Numbered from the stretch's first letter, positions 1 to 10,217 are shown. The stretch: DNA of 29,411 bases from Larix sibirica (GCA_004151065.3 NWUY0304731479.1:1-29411); one strand, 5' to 3'. Made by a program: numbers and translations. The notes: generated by a model from the sequence alone, not told the origin.

Positions 1-499
1 TCTTCCACCATGTCATGCCATTTTCTCAAAAATGACTAGAATTACAAAGATCTAATGGGCTATAAAAATGAAAATGGAGATAATCTATTTTAATGTTTTT
101 ATTTAAAGTTTATTTAAAAATTAAATGAGAGATGAAAAGTGTGGAGTTTCACATTGTTAATCAAAGTTTAAATATTTAATACTTATGGAGATAATCTCAT
201 TGGCAATTGAGCCTTGGAAATTGCTCTCATGATTTTGTTTCTCCCCAAAGCTAAGCATAGCAAACACACAGACACACATGCTCGTAAGAGAATGGGAAAA
301 CCCCCACAGTTTAGGGTAATACGTAGTGATTCGGTAAAACAAAAGCCACTTCATATCATTGACTTCATCCAACACCCTAAATTTTTTTGCGTAAATTTAA
401 ATTGCCTATAGGTAAGAACCACAATGCATCCACATTCACAACATTCATTCGTATAGGAATAAAACACATGGTTGTAGGTGCTTTTGCTCTCCACCCATT
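1..499. other. AT-rich intergenic DNA, no gene seen
   Basis: Short open frames on both strands have no recognisable domain, biased composition or start context. The left limb of the repeat that follows may begin somewhere in the last 150 bases, but similarity to its partner is too weak to see there. Confidence 0.5.
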
Positions 500-1506
500 G
501 ATTTAAAGGTGTGGGTGTTCAAAGAAACAAGAAATAGTGCTCACTAATGGATTTCCCAACAAAAGGCACACACCAGCAAATTAATCAAAGATAAAGTGTT
601 GTAGAAGGTGACTTTCATAGTGGGTACTCACACCAAGGACCAAGAAATCAATTAGTGGATTCCATAGCATGTAATTGACATAGCCAACAATCAATCGATG
701 GATAATAATGTTCTATGACTATGAGCACTATGAGTAGATCAACGATCATACCAAAGTCACGGTGTTGTAGGATATAGTTGTAAACCACAAAGATTATTCA
801 AACTAGCAAATAAGCAATTGCAGGATTGGTTGTAGAATTAGGTTGAACATACACTCAACCGATTCCAATGCATAAGCAATCATTTAAACTAGTGAGTAGA
901 GGTAGGAATATAATGAAGCTCTAGAATAGTTCTTGTGAATTATACAAAATGCAAGAACAAATTAAAAACCAAAACTAAAACAAGTATACTCAGTGATTAA
1001 ACACCATGAAAAATAGATATTTTTACCCTAGAAACCCAAATGGGAAAACTAGTGCTCTATAGGGATTTTATTCTTGCTTAGGAGATTATTACAAAGGGTG
1101 GGTTATGCACTCCCAAATGGGATTCTAATGCATTCTTACTCACCAACAATATTTGCAAATAACTTTGGCTCGTGGATAATCTTTTGCTCATATGTGAACA
1201 TGCTCAATGGATCCTTCCTCCTCCAATCTTATGCAAATTGCCTCTTTGATCCCTCTCCTTCTACTATTGCCCTTCTTCTTCCCAAGCTTCAATTCTCCCT
1301 TCTTTTGTTGGGAGTCCTTTCCATCAAGCAAACATTCTCTTTAATAGAGTTGCCTCAAAATGCCAACCATCAAGGTGAATTTTTTCACTTTCATGATGCT
1401 TTTTGACATTTTTTCTTCAAGTTGATTTTTGGACTTCAACTTTACCAAAATTAAGTTTTTATTACAAATTTTGTATGAGGGATATTTTAGATCTATTTTG
1501 TATCAT
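500..1506 (-). repeat. Left copy of about 1-kb direct repeat (candidate 3' LTR)
   Basis: Stretches such as CATACCAAAGTCA followed by GTTGTAGGATATAGTT near 748-780 recur, with scattered substitutions, near 2577-2610. The order of matching blocks is kept through the pyrimidine-rich block at 1250-1330 to the TTAAG-TTTTATTACAAA block near 1452. Many mismatches and small indels show that the copies are old. The left boundary is uncertain. Confidence 0.6.
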
Positions 1507-2339
1507 GCCTCCCATTTACACACTTTTGGTCCCCAAAAGCTTCAATTAGAATAACTTCTCAACACTTCATTAATTTGAGGATTACAATGCAAGGGATTCC
1601 ACTCTCTCCAACATTATTACTCATCTTTTGAAATTATTCTTTAGCAATTTGCAATATTTCAAGAACTATCTTCACAACCATGTGCAAGTAATGGCCAGCT
1701 CTTCACCCATTTAGCGTTTGGTACATTCCTCCAATGTTACATTGCTGTTTCCTCTCAATGTTAAAGCTTTGTGGACTTGTTGCTCTAGATGAGGATAGAC
1801 TTCAAGTATTTTTCTCCCATCTTTGAAGTAGTCATTGTTTATACTTGTCAGTTTGTTTTCTTGGTCCCACGAGTGTGGTGTAGTTTAGGTGGAAAAAAAA
1901 CCCCTTGCCTACCCGCTTTCAAGCTTCTACAAGCAAATTGGAGTAATGATTTATTCCCCAATCATTTTTCTCCTCAAAGTTCTATAGTTGCTTCAAGGTC
2001 ATAGATTCAATTACTTTGATAGCAATGTGATCCATAACTTGAGAGAGTTTAAGCCCACTCATCTCACCAACATGAATCTCTACGAAAATAAACAATGTAA
2101 TTGTCTCTACATTCACTAATAGGTTGAGTTCAATCCTTTTCAATTGCTTCTCTAGCATGCATGAGTGATACCATGAAAGGAAACCTCTGATGTTGCTTTG
2201 GTTTCTTGTGATGGCCAAACCAATTCCAGCAATAGACTCAATTGTGCTCTATTTATTTGCTAGACCAATAAAAATGTGTTGATGCAAATAATTCAAGCTC
2301 AGCACAAAGACTCGTTAACAAAAAAAATTCTCAACCAAT
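1507..2339. other. Interior between the two 1-kb repeats
   Basis: No conserved retrotransposon domain can be read in any frame. Short minus-strand frames (1982-2218) are broken on both sides. The minus-strand sequence at 2163-2173 matches the first eight bases of the initiator-tRNA primer-binding consensus. A short (GT)n tract sits just beyond, at about 2360-2373. Confidence 0.35.
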
Positions 2340-3336
2340 GTCAAACAATTATGCTCATGGTGTGTGTGTGTGCATATTCCTCAACATAAGATACACACTA
2401 ATGAATTAGTTAAAGGAAAAGTGTTGTAGAATGTGGATCCCATAGTGGATGCTCACAACAATGATTAACAAATCAATTAATAGATTCGAGAGAATTTAAT
2501 TGACACAACATGTGATTTTAATCTAAAATGGGAAATACTAATGTAGGTTTAGGGGCCTTGTGAGTAGACCAACAATCATACCAAAGTCATGGTATTGTAG
2601 GATATAGTTTTAAACCACAAAGAATATTCAAACCCGCAAATAATCAATTGAAATATTAGTTGCAGAATGTGGTTAAACAATGAACCTACAATACAATCAA
2701 TCAATTCCAATGCTGGCAAGCAATCATTAAAACCAGTAAAAAAAGATGGGATGCAATACACCTCTAGGATAGTTCTTGTGGTTTACATAGAATGCAAGAA
2801 AAGATAAACAACCAAAACTATATCTAGTATACTTGGCCATCAAATATCATGAGAAAACTAATATTTTTACCTAGGAAATGCAAATGGGAAAACCAACATT
2901 ATATGGGGATTTTAATATTTCTCTGGAGATTAGTACAAAGAGTGATGTATGCACTCTCAAATGAGATTCTGGTGCATTCTTACTCATTGAAATATTTATA
3001 GATGACTTTGGCTCTAGATAATATTTTTCTCATGCGTGGATAGGCTTAATGGTTCCATCCTCCAATCTTCAAGCAAACTTACTCTTCTCTCCCTTTTCTT
3101 ATACTACTTCCCTTCTTCTTCCCAAACTTTGATTCTTCCTTCTTTTGTTTGTTGTCATTTCCATCAAGCAAGCATTCTCTTTAATATAGTTGTTCCCAAA
3201 TGCCAACCATAAAGGTGATTTGTTTCACCTTCTTGAGGCCTTTTGACCTTTTATCTTCAAGTTGAGTTTTTTACATAAATTTTGCCAAAATTAAGCTTTT
3301 AATACAAAAGTTTGAATGAGTAGTATTTCATATCAA
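2340..3336 (-). repeat. Right copy of about 1-kb direct repeat (candidate 5' LTR)
   Basis: This is the partner of the repeat ending at 1506. Matching blocks run collinearly from the CACAC-containing segment near 2395 to the TATCA at 3332-3336. The minus-strand ORF at 2576-2761 lies inside the repeat, is not conserved as a reading frame in the other copy, and is judged non-coding. Confidence 0.6.
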
Positions 3337-3959
3337 AAATATACGAAGAGTATATTGTTATTAAATGTGATTCCATTAGACTGTATAATATACTATTGTT
3401 ATTAAATGTTGGAGTTTGGGTTCACCAAGGTAAATCTTGTGTCAAGGGTGTGATGGATTGTTCTTTTGTTTTGTTTTTATTCCATATTGTTCAAATTCCA
3501 ATGTTGTAGAGTGTCAATAGTAAGAATGGCATCCCTTATGCATTTATGGACATAAAAGTGGGTAGTAGCACTAGTATTTTAATTTCTAGTAGTCATTTTC
3601 CTTGAAGATCTATTGTGACAATATACCTATTGGTACACCTAGGCCAAATCATAAATCATAAATCATTTTGGGTTTATGCTAACCTAACAAAGGAAAGAAA
3701 AAACTTAAGGTTATGGATTGTATAGTCATATGAACTTGAGAGAGAAAGCGGGGAGTGGAAAACTCAACTTGTAACCATGGGAGATTAGAGTGATGATTTT
3801 GAAGTATGTTTTGTGTAACTAGAGGCAGAAGTTGTAGAAATAGGCCAGTACACTTGAAGTATTGGTAGAAATCCTCACCGAGAAGCTACTTGAATCAACG
3901 CCAACATCTAAAAAAGGAGGATATCAACAAAAACTTCAAACAAGAAGATGGATGAATCG
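3337..3959. other. Unassigned AT-rich DNA
   Basis: No recognisable coding sequence. A short imperfect duplication of the word TTGTTATTAAATGT occurs near 3355 and 3397, and ATAAATC is repeated near 3650. It may include the decayed 5' part of the gag fragment that follows. Confidence 0.35.
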
Positions 3960-4285
3960 AGGCAGTGCCACATTCACTCTTTAAATTAGAGTCCAAAGTA
4001 GAGACATAACATTATCACAAAGCTATAGATTTTAAACTCAACAGATGTTTTAATCAACTTGAGGTATACTTCAGTGTGGACCAAGTAAAATAGGAACATG
4101 GTATTTCCTTTAATGTCCAACCTTGACCTAATATGGTGGGATTGGAAAGAAGTTATTTGTGACTAAATGTGAATACTTGAAGGAGTTGATTAATTCATAG
4201 TTCTATCCCAAAGTATATGAATAGGAACAACCCATCAGATGCAAATATTGTCAGCAAGAGAAAGAACAAAGTGTCCAAGCACTAC
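3960..4285 (+). pseudogene. Ty3/gypsy gag fragment (copy A)
   Basis: Read across frames, the segment near 4050-4075 encodes FNQLEVYFSVDQVK, and near 4185-4260 a stretch resembling INSQFYP followed by a KEQSVQ-like motif. These match, in order, the retrotransposon gag core in plant gypsy elements: N-Q-L-E-x-Y-F, then W-W (here an IWWD word near 4130), then an S-x-F-Y-P block, then the K-x-x-Q-S-V-Q block. Stops and frameshifts interrupt it throughout. The matching stops at the CACTACAACAAAA word at 4280. No LTR or pol segment of this copy was found, so it is a short remnant. The gag of the element at 13620-16215 has the same motif order but a different sequence. Confidence 0.65.
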
Positions 4286-4500
4286 AACAAAATAGACCAT
4301 TAGTGCTATAGTTTAGTGTTATTTTTCTTCAATTTGGCACAACTACCAAGCACTAACAACATTTCAAAATAGAGTCGGGTTTAGCTACTATTTTAGCATT
4401 GACTTTAGCTTGAAACTAGCATAGCCTATGCATGCAAACAAACGATAATGCAAATCTAAGATAAATATCAACATTTAATACAAAAGGAAAAGTAAGCAAT
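4280..4500 (+). mobile_element. Possible truncated CACTA-type (En/Spm) transposon terminus
   Basis: At 4280 the sequence reads CACTACAACAAAATAGACC, followed by TTAGTG. This resembles the CACTACAA-G/C-AAAA terminal inverted repeat of plant CACTA DNA transposons, and it begins where gag similarity ends. No matching inverted terminus (TTTTGTTGTAGTG) occurs in the window, so at best this is one broken end. The alternative is chance, since part of the word could also be gag sequence. Confidence 0.3.
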
Positions 4501-4511
4501 AAGAGATAATG

Positions 4512-4590
4512 GGTACCGGGATTTGAACCTAGAGCTCCTTATAGGAATGCAAGGGTTTTCCCTAAGCCATACCCATGAACTAGATCTGTG
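4512..4590 (-). repeat. tRNA-like relic with A and B boxes
   Basis: On the minus strand the sequence contains GGTATGGCTTAGGG (A-box-like, complement of about 4560-4573) and, about 40 bases downstream, GGTTCAAATCC (B box, complement of 4519-4529) followed by CGGT. The spacing and order are those of a tRNA gene's internal RNA polymerase III promoter. No clean cloverleaf or acceptor stem can be folded by eye, so it is a tRNA pseudogene or the head of a tRNA-derived SINE rather than a working tRNA. Confidence 0.5.
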
Positions 4591-4611
4591 CATTAAACAA
4601 AACCCCCAAAA

Positions 4612-4824
4612 TATTACAAATTCCAAGAGGATAGTAGTGCTACAACATAATAGTTCATTAAAAAGAAGCTAGGTTTTATTACTAAATTAAATGGGATGGC
4701 ACGATCAAAGTCATTATCCCCATTTTTAATTTTCCTATAAAACAAGGCTCTTAGCTATGTGAGATACTAGTTTTTGAGTTAATAGAAATCTTAGTTATGC
4801 GCTCTTTATTTTGTTTATATATCA
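4612..4824 (+). repeat. 5' LTR of the gypsy element at 4612-9509
   Basis: This aligns along its length with 9289-9509: shared blocks include TTCCAAGAG, ACATAATA, TCAAAGT, CTATAAAA and the terminal TTATTTTGTTTATATATCA. The start is placed by alignment to the TGATAAGG start of the 3' LTR, and the first bases here have mutated. It ends TATCA, two bases before the PBS. Confidence 0.85.
4735..4743 (+). promoter_or_regulatory. LTR TATA box
   Basis: CTATAAAAC lies about 90 bases from the LTR end and is kept as CTATAAAAT at the equivalent place in the 3' LTR (9421-9429). Position and conservation fit the core promoter of the element's transcript. Confidence 0.6.
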
Positions 4825-4826
4825 AT

Positions 4827-4839
4827 TGGTATCAGAGTC
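4827..4839 (+). other. Primer-binding site (initiator tRNA-Met type)
   Basis: TGGTATCAGAGTC matches the common plant LTR-retrotransposon PBS TGGTATCAGAGC except at the last positions. It starts two bases after the LTR end, the normal place for minus-strand DNA priming. Confidence 0.9.
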
Positions 4840-5740
4840 TGCTTCCGTGTCATGTAAAAGAGATTTGCTTCCTTCTACATCAATCCTCCAATGCCTTGGC
4901 AAGTTTCCACTCCCTACAACCTTCAACAATTTTTTTTCAAATGAACACTTCTTAAGTTATTCTATGACCTCAACAAGAACTGCATGGATCCTCCAATAAG
5001 TTTGATCTAGAGGACACTTCATTTGCATAAGCACAAATATAATTTTTCCAACAACAACAACAAATTATTCAACACCAAAATAAACTTATTGAGGAGCACA
5101 CCCAAGTGATATGTGATCTAGCTACATAATTACAAGATCTAAAGCTCAACAAGCCCATGTTTCAACCAATTTTTGGACTATGATGGGACACTAAATTAAC
5201 CTCGACACAGTTTTATGGTGCTTTTGATGGCAATTAGGTCAAGGCTTGGGTACAAACCTTCTCTTCATATTTCTAGCATTAGACCACGTTACAAGAAAGA
5301 GACAAAGTCACCTTGGCAAGCTATCATCTATAGGGATTAGCTAACCAATGGTGGGATCATGCCAAACATACAGGTGGCATTGTAGACTCCCTTTGCATAG
5401 AATTTAGTGAGAAGAAGTTTATTCCACCCTCTAGTGGCATCAATACTTGGGACTAGTTCTACACTCCACTTTGAGAGTGTTTCTATTCATACAGTGATGT
5501 CAAGAGCATCTGGGCCTATTGGCTTCAATTAGCGTTTCACTTAGATAGTTCAACAATACATTGAAATCTTTTGCACTCTAGGTGCAACTCATTGTTTCAG
5601 ATAAAAAACAAGCACTAATAATTGAATTTAATTCTACTTTACTTCTTGCTCTTCGTCATGAAATTACTTCAGTGCATAGCTCTTCAATTTCAATGGATTT
5701 TCAACATACTCTAGTTGCTTAAAAGAATCTAGGGAAATGC
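4840..5740 (+). pseudogene. gag remnant of the gypsy element
   Basis: In the frame around 5205-5370 the product reads FYGAFDGN, VKAWVQTF, then LQERDKVTLASYHL and LANQWWDH. This is the plant gypsy gag core: a F-D-G motif, W-x-x-x-x-x-x-F, and an A-x-x-W-W helix. Upstream (near 5040-5130) is a Gln-rich stretch that could be the coiled-coil N-terminus. Stop codons split it many times. No CCHC zinc knuckle is readable before the protease, so that part is lost or unrecognisable. The product would have been the structural capsid protein. Confidence 0.75.
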
Positions 5741-6002
5741 TCCATGCCCTTTTGTTCTATGTCTTGGTTCCCTCCTTCACAACGGACCTCTCCCATGGGT
5801 ACCCTTTCTCCCAAGGTTCCCACAACCTCACCCCCACTAATCAATATTGCACATTCAATCATATTCTCACAACACAACAAAGTGTCATGCTTTACAATGC
5901 CCACACTTTGCGAAGACCTTTTTCTTTGACCCTAACGTAGCCTGCCTCCCCAAATGTTGTCATTGATGTGGAAAACTCCACTCACCTAATCCAAACCTCA
6001 AT

Positions 6003-6389
6003 TTGATGACATGTCCAACCTCTCCCACCCATCCCATGCTCTTTACTCAAGATTGTCTAATTAAAGATCGTCTTGCTAAGCTTATCATGGACAACAGTAG
6101 CCAAAAGAACTTGGTCTCTACAACCCTTGTCAAATCACTAGCTTTGTTCGGTAACATCCCACCCTCACCCAGTCTCGAGTGGCTGAATGAGGGCACCAAA
6201 TCCTTGTTTGTGACCCCAAAATGTAATATCACCTTTGTCATTGCCCCTCATGTTCGAGACATGGTGTTGTGTGATGTTACTCCATTGGATTACGTTGACT
6301 TACTACTAGGGATACCTTACCAACATCAGCACTCTCGCACATATGCTTCTCACACCAACACATACACTCTCACTAAGAATGGTTGGTAA
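6003..6389 (+). pseudogene. Retropepsin-like aspartic protease remnant
   Basis: A 128-residue open frame. The segment LAKLIMDNSSQKNLVSTTLV (about residues 24-43) is the flap-preceding active-site strand of gypsy proteases. Near residues 88-103 the HCDVTPLDY...LLG block matches the second conserved strand before the RT. The catalytic D-[S/T]-G triad is D-N-S here (codons at 6090-6098), so activity is unlikely unless this family tolerates the change. The second gypsy element (14876-15400) has D-N-G in the same place. The first in-frame ATG was used, but in the intact element this would be part of a gag-pol polyprotein with no start of its own. Confidence 0.8.
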
Positions 6390-6599
6390 TTTCACTTCCT
6401 TTCATCTGTTGTCTCCTCTCTAGAAACTCTACCTAGAAATGATGTTGTACATCAAGTCACCCTTCATAAATGCTTACATCTGTATTAATCGGGAACTAAG
6501 CATGATCATCCTTCTTCCCCGCCCACCTCGCCCCCTCACCCACATTGCTAGAACCCCTCCTCTCTAACTATCAAGATGTTTTCACTGAACCTATCACTT

Positions 6600-7180
6600 T
6601 GCCACCCCCACAAAATATCGAGCATACCATTGACCTTGTGCCTGGAGCACCCCCTCCCAATACCCAACCCTATCATCTAACCTCGACCAAGACAATTGAG
6701 ATTGATAAATAGACTCAAGCACTATTGCAAGCCAACAAGATTCGTCCTAGCTCATCACCTTCTGGTTCCCCTGCCTCTATTATCCCTAAGAAGGCAACAC
6801 ATGAATGGCAGCTAGTCACGAACTATAGAGCTCTCAATAAGGTCACTATGAAGAACAAATACCCATTGCCTCCTATCCAAGATTTGTTTGACCATTTACA
6901 GGGTGCTTGTTATTTTTCAAAATTGGATCTAACTTCAAGATACCATCAAGTTAGAACAAAATGTTGCATGCAAGACAACATCCAAGACCAAATTCAAGCT
7001 TTATGAGTGGTTGGTTATACTCTTTGGTCTCACCAATGCCACTGCCACTTTTATGAGAGTTATTAATGATCTATTCCATCTGCACCTTGGACATTGTCAT
7101 TATTATCAGCATGATATCTTGATCTTCAACAAGACCTGCAGTTTGGCCAATGCTCTATTTCTTATTTGGGCTTTTTAATT
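6600..7180 (+). pseudogene. Reverse transcriptase remnant (gypsy)
   Basis: RVT_1-type motifs occur in order: an I-R-P-S-S-S-P-like opening with PASIIPKK (about 6740-6795), NYRALNKVTMKNKYPLP (6822 onward), FSKLDLTSRYHQVR with the first catalytic Asp at 6926-6928, then after a frameshift near 7000 an FGLTNATATFM-like block and YQHDILIF near 7104-7125. The last should be Y-x-D-D. The first Asp of the pair is His (7110-7112), so polymerase activity is lost. A single frameshift separates two otherwise readable halves. Confidence 0.9.
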
Positions 7181-7399
7181 TATGTCTAAGGTATTCAACT
7201 AGACCCTCCTAGATTGGCCCTTACCCCACACTGAAGTTGATGTTAAAAGCTTTATGGATGGTGTCGACTTTTTTCATCAGTTCATTTTTCAGTTTTCCAA
7301 GCTAGCACATCATCTCCATATACTCTCCAATCAATGCCTTTTTTATTGGACCCGACATTGAAGCCACCATTCAACACCTCAAGCATCTCTTGTGTTATG

Positions 7400-7764
7400 C
7401 ACCCATCTTTAGATTGTCAAACTTCTAGCAACCCTTTGAGATAGAGTGTGATGCTTCGAATTACACTATTGGGGTCATTCTTAAACTAGGAGGCCATCTT
7501 GTAGTGTATCATTTGAAATCCTTATTAGCAGCCAAACTAAAGTACAACATACATGACAAGTAATTTTATGCATTGAATCAAAGTTTAAAACATTGGCATC
7601 AATATTTGCTAGGTAAAGAAACTATACTTTACACAAATCACCACCCACTGATCTTTTTGAATTCACAATCTAAGCTTCAAGAAGAACATCACCTCAAATG
7701 GATTGCCTATATCCAACAGTTTCATCTAGTGCTCAAATACAAGAAGGGTCACACAATCAAGTAG
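7400..7764 (+). pseudogene. RNase H remnant (gypsy)
   Basis: From 7435 the frame reads FEIECDASNYTIGVIL, with the first catalytic Asp (codon 7450-7452). Next comes YNIHDK followed by a TAA stop at 7561-7563, where the family has the catalytic Glu (D-K-E). The frame resumes FYALNQSLKHWHQYLLGKE, then LYTNHHPL, where the usual catalytic Asp of the T-D-H motif is Asn. The segment ends with a typical RNase H tail (HLVLKYKKG). Two of the acidic catalytic residues are therefore gone. The order directly after RT is diagnostic of Ty3/gypsy. Confidence 0.88.
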
Positions 7765-7779
7765 TCAATCTATTGATTC

Positions 7780-8560
7780 AGCCACCTATCCCGGGGTTGC
7801 AACCTTTGGAGGTGAGAGTGCTTACTTTTGACGATTGGAAATGACAATATGTTGTTGATCTAATGTTTATGCCCTACAACACCCTACTACAATGAACCAT
7901 ACCCCATTTCTGAATTACACACTTCAAAAGCATTGGTTGTACCACTTGCAATAGATTTGTGTGCCTACTACTAATGATCCTTTGTTATTGATCAAGGAAG
8001 CACATTCTTCACTCTATGGGGGACACTTCAACATCCAAAATACTCTCTTGCATTTTAGAAACATTTTTATTAGGCTTATATGTCCAAAAGAGTAAGTGAT
8101 TTTGTGATGCATTGTGCCTTGTGCAGCTAAAATAAGCCTACCAATCGCAATCTTGGATTGTACCAACCACCTCCACTTCCTACACGTCCTTGAGAGAATG
8201 TTTCTATGGATTTTATTTCATACTTTCCACTGACCCTCCAAAAACATGATTGTGTTTTTGTTGTAGTATGTTGTTTTTCAAAGATGACCTTATTCATGCC
8301 TTGTAACAAGTAAATCATTGCACATTAGACAATAGACTTGTTTTCCATTATATTTGGACATCTTTTAGCCTTCCTCGCGCTATTACTTCTAATAGAGATG
8401 TGTGTTTTCTCACTCATTTTTGGAAGGCACTTTGGCAAATGTTGGGGTGCAAGCTACAATGCTCTACTGCTTTCCACCCCTGCACAGATGTAGTTGATGG
8501 ACAAACCAAGGTGGCCAATCGCACTTTGGTCCAACTACCCCAAAGATAGTGGGATAAAGC
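7780..8560 (+). pseudogene. Integrase remnant (zinc-binding region and DDE core)
   Basis: Near 7990-8025 the frame encodes LIKEAHSSLYGGHF, the H-x-x-x-x-G-G-H-x motif that opens the integrase zinc domain, with a decayed C-x-x-C region near 8105-8125. The core follows: MDFISYFPL near 8205 (first catalytic Asp), TSNRDVCFL near 8385 (second Asp) and DGQTKVANRT near 8496-8525. The last motif is normally G-Q-T-E, and here the catalytic Glu codon is AAG (8508-8510), encoding Lys. Several stops and frameshifts separate the pieces. It would have catalysed strand transfer of the element's cDNA. Confidence 0.85.
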
Positions 8561-8719
8561 ATAGCACAATGTAGCATTGTTATAACAGAGCAGTGCACTC
8601 TCTCACAAACTATTCTCCTTTTTAAGTGTGTTATGGGTATTAACGAACTGCCATTTTTTAGTTCCCAACCACCCTACCAATTCCTACTTCACAACAATAG
8701 CTCAACACCCAAAAGCATA

Positions 8720-9288
8720 CTATTGCATTTGTGAAAGATCTAGCCTATATTCATCTCCAAGGACCCAATGCCCTTGAAAGTAACCAAGCACACATCAAGA
8801 TGCTACGCGATTGCCATCTATCTCTCCATCCTTCTAGGTTGGTGATAAGGTATGCTTATATCTTTATAAACAATACTTCCAAATGGCTAAACCTCATAAA
8901 CTTCCTCCATTATGTTATGGCCAATATTAGATTTTGCAGTGGGTCGATGAAAACACCTTCAAATTGGAGCTTCCACCATAATTGGGTATTCATCTAGTAG
9001 TTAATGTCTCCCAACTCAAGTTGTAAGAGCCTTACTAACTGGACGAAGACATTCCCATCTCTCATCCAGTGGATAATGTTCCAAATTTCTAGCCACCACC
9101 AAACAATGATACCTTGTTGGAGGTGCGACACCAATCCACTTGTCATGGTATTATCAATACATACCTCATGGGTAGCAAGGGTACATTGCTTACCCAAGCT
9201 AAATGGTTTATGCAAGTTGAATTTGCTGCTCGTTTCCCTCATCTTGTTTTGCAAATGGGAACACTTGCATCTTCAAACAAGGAGGAAA
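8720..9288 (+). pseudogene. Integrase C-terminus and chromodomain-like tail
   Basis: Around 8990-9020 the sequence encodes NVSQLK, the H/N-V-S-x-L-K motif that ends gypsy integrase C-terminal domains. Then HPVDN (near 9064) and, from 9190, an A-K-W-x-x-x-x-E-F-x-x-x-F-P-H-L block. This spacing matches the chromodomain tail of plant chromoviruses, where a W followed by an F-P-x-x-x-L helix closes the protein. Aromatic-cage residues cannot be confirmed because of mutations. The fragment at 12803-13080 on the other strand has the same HPVD...AKW...F layout and so belongs to a related element. Confidence 0.6.
9279..9288 (+). other. Polypurine tract
   Basis: AAGGAGGAAA directly abuts the TGATAAGG start of the 3' LTR. 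This is the plus-strand primer site expected at this junction. Confidence 0.8.
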
Positions 9289-9509
9289 TGATAAGGATTC
9301 CAAGAGAGATATTGGAGAATAGTATTGCTATAACATAATAATGCATTTAAGTAGTTAAGTTTTATTATTAAAATAAAGGGAATTACATGGTCAAAGTAAC
9401 TGCCCCCATTTTGAATCTACCTATAAAATAAGGCTCGAGCTATGTAAGAAATCAATTTTTGAATTAATAGAAATCTCAATTCTGCACTCCTTATTTTGTT
9501 TATATATCA
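9289..9509 (+). repeat. 3' LTR of the gypsy element
   Basis: It begins TGATA and ends TATCA, a perfect 5-bp terminal inverted pair. It contains CTATAAAAT at 9421-9429 as a TATA box. It aligns over its whole length with 4612-4824, with many substitutions and one extra segment of about 10 bases near the start. Confidence 0.88.
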
Positions 9510-10215
9510 CCTTATACACTAACTAAAAGGATAATATATAGTTTTGTCAAATAAGATAAATATATTATGAAGTTTAAATCATTAAAACTCCTCAATTCCA
9601 AAATTTATGATGGGGAACAACTGAGAAACCTTTGTTGCGGGGAACACTTAACCAGGGAAAATTCAAATATCCAAAATGCCCAAAAATGTCAAAACAAGCA
9701 TGAAACACCTTGGAAACATGATCAATTGTACCATACAACTTTTCATGATTTGCAAATGTCATTCGATGCAGCCGATGATGTTTCCAGAAGTTTTAGCAGG
9801 TTCCATTCATGTTTCAAGCACTTTTTTGGAAGTTTGCAACCCTATCTAAGCACTCATGGGAGGCATGGGACCCATAGGCAACCTAAAAACACCTAATCAA
9901 TGGTTATTGAAGACATCTTTTTGGTTTCTAAACTTGCTTAGTTAATTTTTAGATTCATTTGAAAAAGAAAAATGAAATTTCTAAAAAGCCTTATAGCATA
10001 TCTTTTCTTATAAGAATGCACTTCATTTCACTCATTCTTCACACTTTCTCCGAGTAGAGCTTCCTACAACATTAGCAACCATTTTGCTTGTGTTTTGGAG
10101 GATTAGGAGCAAGCTTTGTTGCATTTCTAACAAGAGGACAGTTGTGGGTAGCAAAAAAACGCTTGTGTGCAACCTTATCTTTGGTGATAGAATGTATTCA
10201 TTGTTTATGTAACAT
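9510..10215. other. Unassigned AT-rich DNA
   Basis: The plus-strand frame at 9567-9896 (109 residues, His- and Gln-rich) has no family I recognise and no conserved motif. It is probably a chance ORF. The last 190 bases could be upstream DNA of the BED-finger fragment. Confidence 0.35.
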
Positions 10216-10217
10216 TC

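Larger units (their letters stand above)
500..3336 (-). mobile_element. Degenerate LTR-type element (about 1-kb direct repeats flanking about 0.8 kb)
   Basis: Two direct repeats of about 1 kb (500-1506 and 2340-3336) flank about 830 bp of unrelated DNA. Read on the minus strand, both repeats begin TGATA (plus-strand ends at 1506 and 3336). The right-hand neighbour of the first repeat reads AAATGGGAGGCA on the minus strand, like a polypurine tract. A TGGTATCA primer-binding-like word lies at 2163-2173 on the minus strand. This is the arrangement of a minus-strand LTR element with 3' LTR on the left and 5' LTR on the right. If the PBS-like word is real, the 5' LTR would start near 2174, further left than the similarity I can follow. 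No gag or pol domain is recognisable inside, so a decayed non-autonomous element or a simple segmental duplication are both possible. Confidence 0.45.
4612..9509 (+). mobile_element. Ty3/gypsy LTR retrotransposon, structurally complete, coding-dead
   Basis: Order on the plus strand: 5' LTR, initiator-Met PBS, gag, protease, reverse transcriptase, RNase H, integrase, a chromodomain-like tail, polypurine tract and 3' LTR. RT-RH-IN order marks Ty3/gypsy rather than copia, and the tail suggests a chromovirus-type lineage. It is about 4.9 kb, somewhat short for autonomous plant gypsy elements, which fits the many deletions. Every domain has stops or frameshifts, and catalytic residues are lost in RT, RNase H and integrase. 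The LTRs differ at many positions (roughly a fifth or more by eye), so the insertion is old. No matching target-site duplication is visible (CAAAA before, CCTTA after). Confidence 0.9.

Noticed and set aside
1074-1406. 110-residue plus-strand frame
   Set aside because: It lies within the left 1-kb repeat. The same frame is not open in the right copy, so it is not conserved coding.
6047-6241. Minus-strand 64-residue frame
   Set aside because: Shadow of the protease frame on the plus strand.
8260-8275. Second CACTA terminus (TTTTTGTTGTAGT)
   Set aside because: It lies in integrase coding sequence and the final bases do not complete GTAGTG. It reads as conserved integrase residues.
4607-9514. 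Target-site duplication for the gypsy element
   Set aside because: The 5 bases before the 5' LTR (CAAAA) and after the 3' LTR (CCTTA) do not match. Lost to mutation or boundary error.
9567-9896. 109-residue plus-strand frame after the gypsy 3' LTR
   Set aside because: His- and Gln-rich with no recognisable domain, so treated as chance.
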